From contig NZ_JACCFP010000001.1 of NCBI RefSeq assembly GCF_013410655.1, positions 744,001-808,000 of the forward strand: a stretch of DNA of 64,000 nucleotides, read 5' to 3'. Source of the DNA: Nocardioides thalensis (GTDB lineage: Bacteria; Actinomycetota; Actinomycetes; Propionibacteriales; Nocardioidaceae). Shown piece by piece: positions 40,432 through 48,408 of this stretch. Numbering within the stretch: the stretch's first letter is position 1; each line of letters opens with the position of its first letter. The position numbers were made by a program, and so were the translations under genes. The notes under the pieces are model-generated. The model was not told the origin of the DNA. It saw only the letters and a list, made by a program, of their open reading frames with translations, and did no database searches.

Positions 40432-41643
40432 CTACTTCGCGCCCAGCGCCCGCGAGGCGGCTGAGCCGTGCTTGCGCTTGCGGTTGGTGCCGATCCGGGT
40501 CGTCGACTCCGGCGTGGCCTTCGGCTCGGCCGCGGCCGGCTCGTCGGTCGACCACTCGGCGATCCACTCGTCCATCACCGGCCACGTCGTGTGCCGCGCC
40601 GCCCGGCCGGTCAGCATCCCGAGGTGCCCGCCCGGCACGATCTCGAACCGGACCGCGGGAGCCCCGGTCAGCAGCGGTACGACGGCCCGGACAGCACCGA
40701 CCGGCGCGATCCCGTCGGTCGAGCCGCCGAACACCAGCACCGGCACCTTCACCTCGGCCAGGTCGATCGTGCGGTCGTCGAGCTCGAAGACACCGGTCGC
40801 GAGCTGGTTGCCCTTCGCGAACCGGTGGTAGAGCTGGCCGAACGTGCGGCCGGGGTAGGCGATCATGTTGTCGGTGAACCGGTCGACCGCCTCGATCTGG
40901 GCGAGGAACTCGGTGTCGTCGATGTGGGTCGCCAGCGCCAGCGGCTTGGTCACCATCTTCTGGAACGACGACAGCTGGAACGCCCACCGCACCACGGGCT
41001 TCGGAGCGCCGCCGAGCAGCTGGTAGCCCTTGGTGATCGGGCCCTTGCCGTTGAACCAGTTGAGCAGCGGCCGCAGCGGCGCCACGAGCGGCACCTGGCT
41101 GACGTCGATCGGCGAGCCGACGACGGTCAACGACGCGATCGGCAGGTCGGTGGAGTCGGCGGTCGCGAGCAGCGCGAAGATGCCGCCGAGGCTCCAGCCG
41201 ATCACGTGCACGGGACGGCCGCCGGCGTGCTCCGAGGCGGCCCGGATCGCGCTCGGCACCACCTCGTCGATCCAGTGCTCGATGCCGAGGTTGCGGTCGC
41301 GGAAGGAGACCTCGCCGTACTCCACGAGGTACGTCGGCCGCCCTCCGGTGACGAAGTGCTCGACGAGGGAGCACCCGCGGCGCAGGTCGTAGCAGATCGC
41401 CGGCGCGGCGAGCGGGGTCACGAGCAGGACCGGGTCGCCGGTCTCCTTGACGGTCCCGGAAGGGCGGTAGTGGTAGACCTCGCGCAGGGTGCCGTCGTCG
41501 ATGAGCGTGCGCGGCATCGGACGCAGGTCGGCGAGCCCGCCGTACAGCACCTTGTGGCCGACGTTGCTCGCCGCCGCGACCACGCGATCGGGTCCGGGGA
41601 CCAGACCGGCGCCGGGGAGCGAGCGGAGCGGGACCAGTGCCAT
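40432..41643 (-). CDS. alpha/beta hydrolase, PHA-synthase-like
   Basis: The 403-residue protein resembles class I/III polyhydroxyalkanoate synthases and related hydrolases. VLLVTPLAAPAICYDLRRGCSLVEHFV precedes the nucleophile elbow IGWSLGGIFALLAT, where Ser replaces the Cys of true PhaC. LVFGGSTDGIAPV holds the Asp and VPGGHLGMLTG the His. With Ser it is more likely an esterase or a PhaC-like protein of other function. The ATG at 41643 has TACCCT 7 bases upstream. The C-terminal 40 residues are polar and basic. It follows otsA on the minus strand by 17 bases but has its own promoter hexamer. Confidence 0.85.
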   Translation of the reverse strand: MALVPLRSLPGAGLVPGPDRVVAAASNVGHKVLYGGLADLRPMPRTLIDDGTLREVYHYRPSGTVKETGDPVLLVTPLAAPAICYDLRRGCSLVEHFVTGGRPTYLVEYGEVSFRDRNLGIEHWIDEVVPSAIRAASEHAGGRPVHVIGWSLGGIFALLATADSTDLPIASLTVVGSPIDVSQVPLVAPLRPLLNWFNGKGPITKGYQLLGGAPKPVVRWAFQLSSFQKMVTKPLALATHIDDTEFLAQIEAVDRFTDNMIAYPGRTFGQLYHRFAKGNQLATGVFELDDRTIDLAEVKVPVLVFGGSTDGIAPVGAVRAVVPLLTGAPAVRFEIVPGGHLGMLTGRAARHTTWPVMDEWIAEWSTDEPAAAEPKATPESTTRIGTNRKRKHGSAASRALGAK

Positions 41644-41650
41644 GTCCCGC

Positions 41651-41656
41651 AGGGTA
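41651..41656 (-). promoter_or_regulatory. -10 hexamer, leaderless promoter of the hydrolase gene
   Basis: TACCCT lies 7 bases before the ATG at 41643. Confidence 0.5.
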
Positions 41657-41660
41657 ATGC

Positions 41661-43094
41661 TCAGGAGCGGTTCGCGGGGCGGACGACCTTCTGGTGGTCG
41701 GTGTGCACCTGGTCCTCGAGCTCGGTCATGAAGCTGCTGGCCCACGCCTTCACGTCGTGCTGGCGGATCTGCTTGCGCATGGCGCGCATCCGGCGGGTGA
41801 GCTCCTTGGGCTCGGCCTGGTAGGCCTCGAGCAGCGCCGTCTTCATGCCGTTGATGTCGTAGGGGTTGACCAGCCACGCCTGCCGCAGCTCGTCGGCGGC
41901 GCCGGCGAACTCCGACAGCACCAGCGCGCCGTCGTCCTCGACGCGGCACGCGACGTACTCCTTGGCGACGAGGTTCATGCCGTCGCGGTACGGCGTGACG
42001 ACCATGATGTCGGCGGCCCGGTAGAGCGCGGCCATTTCCTCGCGGGGGTACGACGTGTGCAGGTAGCTGATCGCCGGGCGGCCGATGCGGCCGAGGTCGC
42101 CGTTGAGGCGGCCGACCAGGCGCTCGATCTCGTCGCGGAGCAGCCGGTACTGCTCGACCTGCTCGCGGGAGGGCACCGCCACCTGCACGAACACGGCGTC
42201 CTCGACGTCGAAGTGCCCGTCGCGGATCAGCTCGCCGAACGCGCGGAGGCGCGCGTAGATCCCCTTGGTGTAGTCGAGGCGGTCGATGCCGAGGAAGATC
42301 GTGCGCGGGCTGCCGAGCGCCTCGCGCAGCGCCTTCGCCCGCTCGACGACCTGGTCGGAGTTGGCGAGGTCCTCGAAGCCGGCGGCGTCGATCGAGATGG
42401 GGAACGCGGCCGCGCGGACCACCCGGCCGTCGGGGAGGTAGACCAGGTCGCGGTGGGTCTTGTGGCCGACCCGCTGCCGCACCAGGCGCACGAAGTTCTG
42501 CGCCGCGCCGGGCAGCTGGAACCCGACCAGGTCGGCGCCGAGCAGGCCCTCGAGCAGCTGCCGGCGCCACGGCAGCTGCTGGAACAGCTCCGCCGGCGGG
42601 AACGGGATGTGCAGGTAGAAGCCGATCCGCAGGTCGGGGCGCAGCTCGCGGAGGTACTGCGGCACCAGCTGGAGCTGGTAGTCGTGCACCCACACGGTCG
42701 CGTTCTTGGCGGCGAGGTCGGCGGCCTTCTCGGCGAAGCGCCGGTTGACCTTGACGTACTCGTCCCACCACTCCCGGTGGAACTCGGGCTTGGCCACGAG
42801 GTCGTGGTAGAGCGGCCACAGGGTGCCGTTGGCGAATCCCTCGTAGTGACCCTCGATCTCGTCCTGGGTCATCGACAGCGGCACCAGGGCGAGGCCGTCC
42901 TCCTCGAAAGGCTTCAGCTTCTGGTCGGTGCCGCCGGGCCAGCCGATCCACACACCCCCGCCGTGGGTGCGCATCACCGGCTCGATCGCGGCGACCAGCC
43001 CGCCGGGCGAGCGGCGCCAGCCCGTCTCTCCGTTGGGCAGCGTGACGCGGTCGACGGGGAGACGATTGGCCACGATCACGAGGTCATTGCCCAC
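41661..43094 (-). CDS. otsA: trehalose-6-phosphate synthase
   Basis: OtsA couples UDP- or GDP-glucose with glucose-6-phosphate to trehalose-6-phosphate. The 477-residue GT20 enzyme starts with [11 protein letters not shown]. It has [44 protein letters not shown] and the nucleotide-sugar site [16 protein letters not shown] chose GTG 43094 because TAAGGT lies 7 bases upstream; the frame stays open for 34 more codons, but that part is low-complexity. The phosphatase otsB is 4.4 kb away on the other strand. Confidence 0.95.
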   Translation of the reverse strand: MGNDLVIVANRLPVDRVTLPNGETGWRRSPGGLVAAIEPVMRTHGGGVWIGWPGGTDQKLKPFEEDGLALVPLSMTQDEIEGHYEGFANGTLWPLYHDLVAKPEFHREWWDEYVKVNRRFAEKAADLAAKNATVWVHDYQLQLVPQYLRELRPDLRIGFYLHIPFPPAELFQQLPWRRQLLEGLLGADLVGFQLPGAAQNFVRLVRQRVGHKTHRDLVYLPDGRVVRAAAFPISIDAAGFEDLANSDQVVERAKALREALGSPRTIFLGIDRLDYTKGIYARLRAFGELIRDGHFDVEDAVFVQVAVPSREQVEQYRLLRDEIERLVGRLNGDLGRIGRPAISYLHTSYPREEMAALYRAADIMVVTPYRDGMNLVAKEYVACRVEDDGALVLSEFAGAADELRQAWLVNPYDINGMKTALLEAYQAEPKELTRRMRAMRKQIRQHDVKAWASSFMTELEDQVHTDHQKVVRPANRS

Positions 43095-43101
43095 GTTGTC
43101 C

Positions 43102-43107
43102 ACCTTA
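43102..43107 (-). promoter_or_regulatory. -10 hexamer, leaderless promoter of otsA
   Basis: TAAGGT lies 7 bases before the GTG at 43094. Confidence 0.6.
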
Positions 43108-43181
43108 GTCTTCGGTCCGGTCGTTGCGGCGCCCGGCGAAGGTGTCGGGCTGGCTGGATAGTTACCCGGTTTCCAAATCCC

Positions 43182-43187
43182 TAGCGT
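43182..43187 (+). promoter_or_regulatory. -10 hexamer, leaderless promoter of the two-component operon
   Basis: TAGCGT lies 7 bases before the ATG at 43195. Confidence 0.6.
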
Positions 43188-43194
43188 CGACGAC

Positions 43195-44493
43195 ATGACC
43201 CAGACGATGCTTCTCCCCGTGGCGACTACGTACGACGACCGGCCGTCGCTGGTGCGCCGGACGCTGCTCGACAGCGCCTACTCGTTCACCGCGCTGCTGC
43301 TCGCCGTACCCGCCTTCTCGCTCGTGGTCGCCGGCCTGGCCGCGGGGCTCGGCACCCTCGTCGTCGCGGGCCTGGGCCTGGCGATCCTGCTCGGCACGGC
43401 GTACGTCGCCCGCGGGTTCGCGTCGGTGGAGCGGATCCGGCTGCGGTCGATGCACGGCGTCGCCACGCCGTTCCCGCGCTACAACCGCGCGGAGCCGGAG
43501 GACGGCAGGGTGCGGCAGCTGCTCACGCCCCTGCGCGACGTGCAGTCGTGGCTGGACATCCTGTGGTGCCTGCTGTCGCTGGCCACCGGGGTCTTCGCGT
43601 TCGTCCTCACCGTCTCCTGGTGGGCGACGGCGGGCGGCGGGCTCACCTACTGGTTCTGGCAGCGCTACATCCCCTACGACCCGCAGGACAACGTCACCCT
43701 CTCCGGGCTGATCGGCCTGGGCGAGGGCCGCGACGCCGAGTCGGTGCTGCTCCTCGGCATCGGGGTCGTCGCGCTGCTGACGCTGCCATTGGCGGTGCGG
43801 CTCGCCGCGGCGGCCTCCGCGTCGGTCTCGCGGGTGCTGCTGTGCAGCCGCGTCGAGATGGTCGAGCGGCTTGCGGAGTCGGAGGGGCGGCGCGAGTCGG
43901 CGCACCGCGCGGAGGCTGCGTCGCTGCGCAAGCTCGAGCGCGACATCCATGACGGACCGCAGCAGCGGCTGATCCGGCTGGGGATGGACCTCGGCCGGGC
44001 GCGCAGCCAGGTCCACGAGGACCCCGACCGGGCGGCCGCCACGCTCGACGCCGCGCTCGACCAGGCACGTGACGCCGTCGAGGAGCTGCGGGCGCTGTCG
44101 CGCGGCATCGCGCCGCCGTTGCTCGTCGACCGCGGCCTCGCCGTCGCTCTCCGCGAGATGTCCGACGGCCAGTCGTTCCCCGTGCGGCTGAACGCCTCCC
44201 TCCCGCCGCGGATGGACGAGGCGCTCGAGACCGTCGCCTACTTCGTGGTCTCCGAGGCGCTGACGAACGTCGCCAAGCACGGCGGTGCGACGCAGGCGTC
44301 CGTCGACGTAGTCGTCGCCGGCGGCTGGCTCACGGTCGTGGTCGAGGACGACGGCCGGGGCGGCGCGCGGGTCGCGCCGGGTCACGGGCTCGCCGGGCTG
44401 CAGGAGCGCCTCGCCGGGGTGGGCGGCGCGCTCCAGGTGATCTCGCCGGAGGGCGGCCCGACGCGGGTGATCGCCGAGGTGCCCTTGACGTGA
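43195..44493 (+). CDS. NarL-type sensor histidine kinase with putative sensor domain
   Basis: The 432-residue kinase has four hydrophobic segments in residues 28-220 in the pattern of the actinobacterial putative-sensor domain. A HisKA_3 domain follows with H252 in KLERDIHDGPQQRLIRLG, then an ATPase domain with SEALTNVAKHGGATQ, VEDDGRGG and GHGLAGLQERLAGVGG. It overlaps the response regulator gene by 4 bases and has a leaderless promoter. The signal is unknown; related systems respond to envelope stress. Confidence 0.92.
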   Translation: MTQTMLLPVATTYDDRPSLVRRTLLDSAYSFTALLLAVPAFSLVVAGLAAGLGTLVVAGLGLAILLGTAYVARGFASVERIRLRSMHGVATPFPRYNRAEPEDGRVRQLLTPLRDVQSWLDILWCLLSLATGVFAFVLTVSWWATAGGGLTYWFWQRYIPYDPQDNVTLSGLIGLGEGRDAESVLLLGIGVVALLTLPLAVRLAAAASASVSRVLLCSRVEMVERLAESEGRRESAHRAEAASLRKLERDIHDGPQQRLIRLGMDLGRARSQVHEDPDRAAATLDAALDQARDAVEELRALSRGIAPPLLVDRGLAVALREMSDGQSFPVRLNASLPPRMDEALETVAYFVVSEALTNVAKHGGATQASVDVVVAGGWLTVVVEDDGRGGARVAPGHGLAGLQERLAGVGGALQVISPEGGPTRVIAEVPLT

Positions 44494-45134
44494 GGATCGT
44501 CCTTGCCGACGACTCGGTGCTGCTGCGGGAGGGCCTGCAGCTGCTGCTCGCCGAGGCCGGCCACGAGATCGTCGGCGCGGTCGGCGACGGGCCCGCGCTG
44601 GTCGCGGCGACGCTGGAGCAGCGGCCCGACCTCGCCGTCGTCGACGTACGGATGCCGCCCTCGCACACCGACGAGGGGCTGCGGGCCGCGGTCGCCGTAC
44701 GCACCGAGTGGCCGGAGGCGCGGCTGCTCGTGCTGTCGCAGTACGTCGAGGTGTCGTACGCCGACGAGCTGCTCGCGACCGGCGAGCAGGGGGTGGGTTA
44801 CCTGCTCAAGGACCGGGTCACCGAGGTGCGGGAGTTCCTCGGGGCGGTCGAGGCCGTTGCCGCGGGAGGTACGGCGCTGGACCCGCTCGTGGTGCGGCAG
44901 CTCATGAACCGGCGGGCCGACCCGATCGCGCGGCTCACGCCGCGGGAGCGGGAGGTGATGACCTTGATGGCGGAGGGGCGGTCGAACGCGTCGATCGCGG
45001 AGGCGTTGGTCGTGACCTTGGGTGCGGTCGAGAAGCACACGCAGCGGATCTTCGCGAAGCTGGACCTGGCGCCGGATGACGACAGTGCGCATCGTCGGGT
45101 GTTGGCCGTGGTTCGATTTTTGGCTGCTGGCTGA
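44490..45134 (+). CDS. NarL/LuxR-type response regulator
   Basis: The 214-residue regulator has a receiver domain with RIVLADDSVLLREGL, the phospho-acceptor D52 in LAVVDVRMPP and LLKDRV. The LuxR domain is LTPREREVMTLMAEGRSNASIAEALVVTLGAVEKHTQRIF. It is the partner of the kinase encoded upstream (GTGA overlap). Targets are unknown. A repeat-rich gap of 325 bases follows. Confidence 0.93.
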   Translation: MRIVLADDSVLLREGLQLLLAEAGHEIVGAVGDGPALVAATLEQRPDLAVVDVRMPPSHTDEGLRAAVAVRTEWPEARLLVLSQYVEVSYADELLATGEQGVGYLLKDRVTEVREFLGAVEAVAAGGTALDPLVVRQLMNRRADPIARLTPREREVMTLMAEGRSNASIAEALVVTLGAVEKHTQRIFAKLDLAPDDDSAHRRVLAVVRFLAAG

Positions 45135-45234
45135 GCGTTTTTCCAGTGTTGCCGGGGTGCTAGGCGGTGGGCAGGGACGGCCGCCCGGCCGGCCCCGCTC
45201 CCGGCTTGGTCGCTCCGCCGCGCTCGTACCCGTG

Positions 45235-45370
45235 CCGGTCGCTCGCCCCACCTCGCTCCCGGCTTGCTCGCTCCGCCGCGCTGCGGCGCTCGGTTGCTGG
45301 GCGCCGCGGTGGTTGGGGCGCCGGCGCGTCGTCGCGAAATCGCCGGGAGCGAGGTGGGTCGAGCGACCGG
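45235..45370. repeat. 29-bp inverted repeat in a 325-base intergenic region
   Basis: Arms 45235-45263 (starts CCGGTCGCTCG, then CCCCACCTCGCTCCCGGC) and 45342-45370 pair with one mismatch around a 78-base loop. A direct repeat of about 27 bases (GCTCCCGGCTTG then TCGCTCCGCCGCGCT) occurs at 45196 and again at 45254. The gap 45135-45459 holds no gene. It looks like a pile-up of dispersed repeats between convergent genes. Confidence 0.75.
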
Positions 45371-45423
45371 CCCGGGGACCCGCCGTTGGCTGTTGGTGGA
45401 CGAGGCCGCGGGGATTGTGGGCT

Positions 45424-45460
45424 GTTGGTCGAGGAGGCCCGCCAGGGCCGTCACGAGACC
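45424..45460. repeat. second copy of the 38-bp dispersed repeat
   Basis: Starts GTTGGTCGAGGAGGCCCGCC and ends CGTCACGAGACC. GGCCC-GCCA-GGGCC forms a hairpin. It reaches the stop codon of the oxidoreductase gene, in the same relative orientation as the copy at 40131-40168. Confidence 0.72.
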
Positions 45461-46470
45461 TACCCGCTGCCGACCTGGGCGCGGAGGTCGTCGAGCTGGC
45501 CCATGATCGTGAGGGTCTGGGTGTGGGGGACGAGGGGTGACTCGAGCAGGCCCTCGTGGAGGCAGCGGGCGACCTCGACGGCCTCGTTGCCGTAGCCCTC
45601 GCCGATGCGGGGGACGGGCGGGTCGAAGCGGACCGGGTCGTGGTCGGGGCGGTGGAACGTGAAGTGGGTGGGGTGGTGGAACTCGGTGGGCACCTCGATC
45701 CAGCCCTCGTCGGTGCGGATGCAGGCGGTGATGGGGGAGTGGGAGGTGAAGCCGGCGGCGAGGTCGGCGAGGGTGTCGCCGGGGTAGCGGCCGGCGATCG
45801 AGACGTCGAGGTCGACCACTGGTCGGGGGGAGACGCCTTCGGGGACCGTGTCGAGGACGGCGACCGCGCGGAGGTCGAGGGCCTCGCCGAGCATCAGGTG
45901 GGCGAACGTCAGGGGGTAGATGCCGACGTCGAGCAGGGCGCCGCCGCCGAGGGCGGGGTTGCGGAGCCGGTGGTCGGGCTCGGTGACGAAGTGGAAGCTC
46001 AGGTCGGCGGAGAGGTGGCGGGGCGTGCCGAAGTCGCCGGCGCGGAGCCGGTCGGCGAGGTCGCGGATGACCGGGCTGCACGCCATCCACATCGCCTCCA
46101 TGAGTAAGACGCCGGCGTCGCGCGCGGTCGTGATGAGCTGCTCCGACGTCGCGCGGTCGAGCGTGAGCGGCTTCTCGCAGAGGACCGGCTTGCCGTGCTC
46201 GATCGCCAGCAGCGCCTGCTCGAGGTGGAGGGCGTGGGGCGAGGCGACGTAGACCACGTCGACGCCGGGGTCGGCCACGACCTCCTCGTAGGAGGAGTAG
46301 GCGCGGGTGTCGCGGCCGCCGTACTCCTTCGCGAACGCGGTCGCGCGCGCCAGGTCGCGGGAGCCGACGGCGGCCAGCTCGGCGCCGGGAACGAGGGCGA
46401 GGTCGCTCGCGAACAGGGCGGCGATGGCGCCGGGGGCGAGGACGCCCCATCGCACTGGGGGCTGGGTCAC
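45460..46470 (-). CDS. Gfo/Idh/MocA-family oxidoreductase
   Basis: The 336-residue NAD(P)-dependent sugar or cyclitol dehydrogenase has an N-terminal Rossmann fold (WGVLAPGAIAALFASDLALV), the catalytic-lysine motif GKPVLCEKPLTLD near residue 95 and GGGALLDVGIYPLTFAHLML in the C-terminal domain. The substrate is unknown. GTG 46470 is supported by TAGGGT 7 bases upstream. It is monocistronic between repeats and the DUF3263 gene. Confidence 0.9.
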   Translation of the reverse strand: MTQPPVRWGVLAPGAIAALFASDLALVPGAELAAVGSRDLARATAFAKEYGGRDTRAYSSYEEVVADPGVDVVYVASPHALHLEQALLAIEHGKPVLCEKPLTLDRATSEQLITTARDAGVLLMEAMWMACSPVIRDLADRLRAGDFGTPRHLSADLSFHFVTEPDHRLRNPALGGGALLDVGIYPLTFAHLMLGEALDLRAVAVLDTVPEGVSPRPVVDLDVSIAGRYPGDTLADLAAGFTSHSPITACIRTDEGWIEVPTEFHHPTHFTFHRPDHDPVRFDPPVPRIGEGYGNEAVEVARCLHEGLLESPLVPHTQTLTIMGQLDDLRAQVGSG

Positions 46471-46477
46471 GACGGGA

Positions 46478-46483
46478 ACCCTA
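46478..46483 (-). promoter_or_regulatory. -10 hexamer, leaderless promoter of the oxidoreductase gene
   Basis: TAGGGT lies 7 bases before the GTG at 46470. Confidence 0.6.
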
Positions 46484-46571
46484 TCGACCAGTTTCGGCGT
46501 GGGAATGACACCCGTGTGATTCGCCGTCTACAGTGGTGGAGAACGTACGTCGACCAGGGGGAGATGTGAGC

Positions 46572-46874
46572 ATGGAGACCCAGCGAAGCAGTCAGGCCCA
46601 CGCGGCCGAGGCCTCGCCTGCGGCCGAGCTCAGCGTTCGTGACCGCGAGATCCTCGAGTTCGAGCGCCAGTGGTGGAAGTACGCCGGCGCCAAGGAGACC
46701 GCCGTCCGCGAGAAGTTCGACATGAGCTCCACGCGCTACTACCAGGTCCTCAACGCCCTGATCGACCGGCCCGAGGCGCTCGAGGCCGACCCGCTGCTCG
46801 TCCGTCGTCTCCGCCGCCTCCGCTCGCAGCGGCAGCGCCAGCGCTCGGCGCGGCGCCTCGGCTTCGAGATCTGA
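46572..46874 (+). CDS. DUF3263 protein
   Basis: The 100-residue protein belongs to an actinobacterial family of unknown function with a helix-turn-helix look: LSVRDREILEFERQWWKYAGAKETAVREKFDMSSTRYYQVLNALID. The C-terminus is very basic (RRLRRLRSQRQRQRSARRLG), so it could bind nucleic acid. I chose the ATG at 46572 because GGGGAGA lies 7 bases upstream. It is 5 bases from the next gene, encoding a LytR C-terminal-type protein, with which it commonly pairs. Confidence 0.88.
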   Translation: METQRSSQAHAAEASPAAELSVRDREILEFERQWWKYAGAKETAVREKFDMSSTRYYQVLNALIDRPEALEADPLLVRRLRRLRSQRQRQRSARRLGFEI

Positions 46875-46879
46875 GCGCC

Positions 46880-47419
46880 ATGGCCGGCACGAGCCGACGC
46901 AGCGACCAGCGCGGGGCGGTGCTGCCCTCGCCGGTGATCCTCTTCAGCATCCTGGTGCTGGCGGTCGCCGCGGTGGCCTACTTCGCCACCCGCGACGCCG
47001 AGCCGACCGAGCGCGAGATCACGACCGCGTCCGACACCCCCTCCTCCGACGGCGACTCCACCGAGTCGACCGACGACGAGACCGAGGCCACCGACGAGCC
47101 GACGGAGGAGGAGACGAAGAAGCCGAAGCCGCCCATCGACAAGGCGACGGTCGGCGTCAACGTCTTCAACAACACCACCATCGCCGGGCTCGCCTCCGAG
47201 GTGCTGGCCCAGGTCGACGAGATCGGGTGGAACGCCCTGATCGCCGACAACTGGTACGGCACGATCCCGGCGACCACCGTCTACTACCCCGAGGGCATGA
47301 AGCGCGAGGGTCGCCAGTTGGCTCTCGACCTCGGCGTGCAGCGGGTGATGCCCGCCGACCTCGACAGCGACATGAGCACCGAGAACCTCACGCTGATCCT
47401 CACCGGCGAGGTCGGCTGA
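46880..47419 (+). CDS. membrane protein with LytR_C (CpsA-like C-terminal) domain
   Basis: The 179-residue protein has one membrane helix (residues 17-37, SPVILFSILVLAVAAVAYFA), an acidic Thr/Ser/Glu-rich linker, and an extracytoplasmic LytR_C domain from about residue 92 (VGVNVFNNTTIAGLASEVLAQV). The domain often accompanies cell-wall ligases, but no LCP catalytic domain is present here. It is co-transcribed with the DUF3263 gene. Confidence 0.88.
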   Translation: MAGTSRRSDQRGAVLPSPVILFSILVLAVAAVAYFATRDAEPTEREITTASDTPSSDGDSTESTDDETEATDEPTEEETKKPKPPIDKATVGVNVFNNTTIAGLASEVLAQVDEIGWNALIADNWYGTIPATTVYYPEGMKREGRQLALDLGVQRVMPADLDSDMSTENLTLILTGEVG

Positions 47420-47443
47420 CGCTCGGCCACTGCGACCAGCCGT

Positions 47444-47462
47444 CGGCGGATTTCACCCGCCG
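47444..47462 (+). terminator. weak hairpin before otsB
   Basis: CGGCGG and CCGCCG form a 6-bp stem with a 7-base loop after the LytR_C gene. Confidence 0.3.
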
Positions 47463-47500
47463 GCCACCTGCGCTGTTGCGTCCCATGATTGGCTGGGAGC

Positions 47501-48349
47501 GTGGAGTTCTCGTCGCTCGAGGGTGAGCATCGCTACGCGGCCGTCGTCCGCGCGGCGTCGCGCACCGTCGTCGGGCTCGACTTCGACGGCACCCTCGCCC
47601 CGATCGTCGACGACCCGACCCGGGCCCACATCCACCCCGACGCCAGCGACACGCTCGTCGACCTCGCCGCCGAGGTCGCCGCGATCGCGGTGATCACCGG
47701 CCGCCCCGCGCGCCAGGCGCTCGACCTCGGCGGGCTCGAGGAGGTCGGCGACGCGATCCAGGCCGCCGGCAAGGAGCTGTTCCTCTTCGGCCAGTACGGC
47801 AACGAGCGCTGGAGCTCCGGCAACCGCCGCATCGTCGGACCCCGACCGCCACGCGGGCTCGCGACGTTCGAGCGCGACCTCCCGCGGGTGCTGCGGCAGG
47901 CCGGCGCCGCCGACGCCTTCGTCGAGGACAAGGGACTGGCGGTCGCCGTCCACACCCGCCGGCTCGACGACCCCGAGGCGACCTTCAAGGAGCTCCTCGA
48001 GCCGATGTCGCAGCTGGCGGTCCGGCACGGCCTGGTCATCGAACCCGGCCGCAACGTGATCGAGGTGCGCTCCGCCGGCGCCCACAAGGGCATGGTCGTC
48101 GACCGGCTCGCCGCCGACCTCGACGCGCAGGGGTTCGTCTTCGCCGGCGACGACCTCGGCGACATCGAGGCGTTCGAGGCGGTCGCCGACCTCGAGAAGG
48201 AGGGCCTCGCCACCCTGCGCGTCTGCTCGGCGTCCTCGGAGGAGAGCGCCCTGATCCCGCTCGCCGACGTCGTCGTCCACGGCCCCGAGGGCGTGCTCGG
48301 CCTGCTCCGCCAGCTCACCGCCGACGCCCGCGAGGCCCGCGCCGCCTGA
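47501..48349 (+). CDS. otsB: trehalose-6-phosphate phosphatase
   Basis: OtsB removes phosphate from trehalose-6-phosphate. The 282-residue HAD phosphatase has the nucleophile D27 and acid D29 in VGLDFDGTLAPIVDDP, the second motif AVITGRPARQ and GAHKGMVVDRL. The Mg site is VFAGDDLGDIEAFEAV. I used GTG 47501, which begins the family sequence; TTG 47489 is possible. With otsA it completes the OtsAB trehalose route, though the two genes are apart. Two 22-bp repeats follow the stop. Confidence 0.93.
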   Translation: MEFSSLEGEHRYAAVVRAASRTVVGLDFDGTLAPIVDDPTRAHIHPDASDTLVDLAAEVAAIAVITGRPARQALDLGGLEEVGDAIQAAGKELFLFGQYGNERWSSGNRRIVGPRPPRGLATFERDLPRVLRQAGAADAFVEDKGLAVAVHTRRLDDPEATFKELLEPMSQLAVRHGLVIEPGRNVIEVRSAGAHKGMVVDRLAADLDAQGFVFAGDDLGDIEAFEAVADLEKEGLATLRVCSASSEESALIPLADVVVHGPEGVLGLLRQLTADAREARAA

Positions 48350-48357
48350 CGCCGCGC

Positions 48358-48401
48358 CGAACCGGCACACTTCGGGGCGCGAACCGGCACACTTCGGGGC
48401 G
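48358..48401. repeat. two perfect 22-bp tandem units, family B
   Basis: Units 48358-48379 and 48380-48401 are identical: CGAACCGGCACAC then TTCGGGGCG. A third begins (CGAG) and stops. The same unit, inverted and with two changes, is found at 39798-39819. It fills the gap between otsB and the convergent sigma factor gene. Confidence 0.88.
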
Positions 48402-48408
48402 CGAGACG

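Noticed and set aside
40432..41643. True polyhydroxyalkanoate synthase
   Set aside because: The nucleophile elbow has Ser (GWSLGG) instead of the cat­alytic Cys of PhaC, and no phaAB or phasin gene is nearby.
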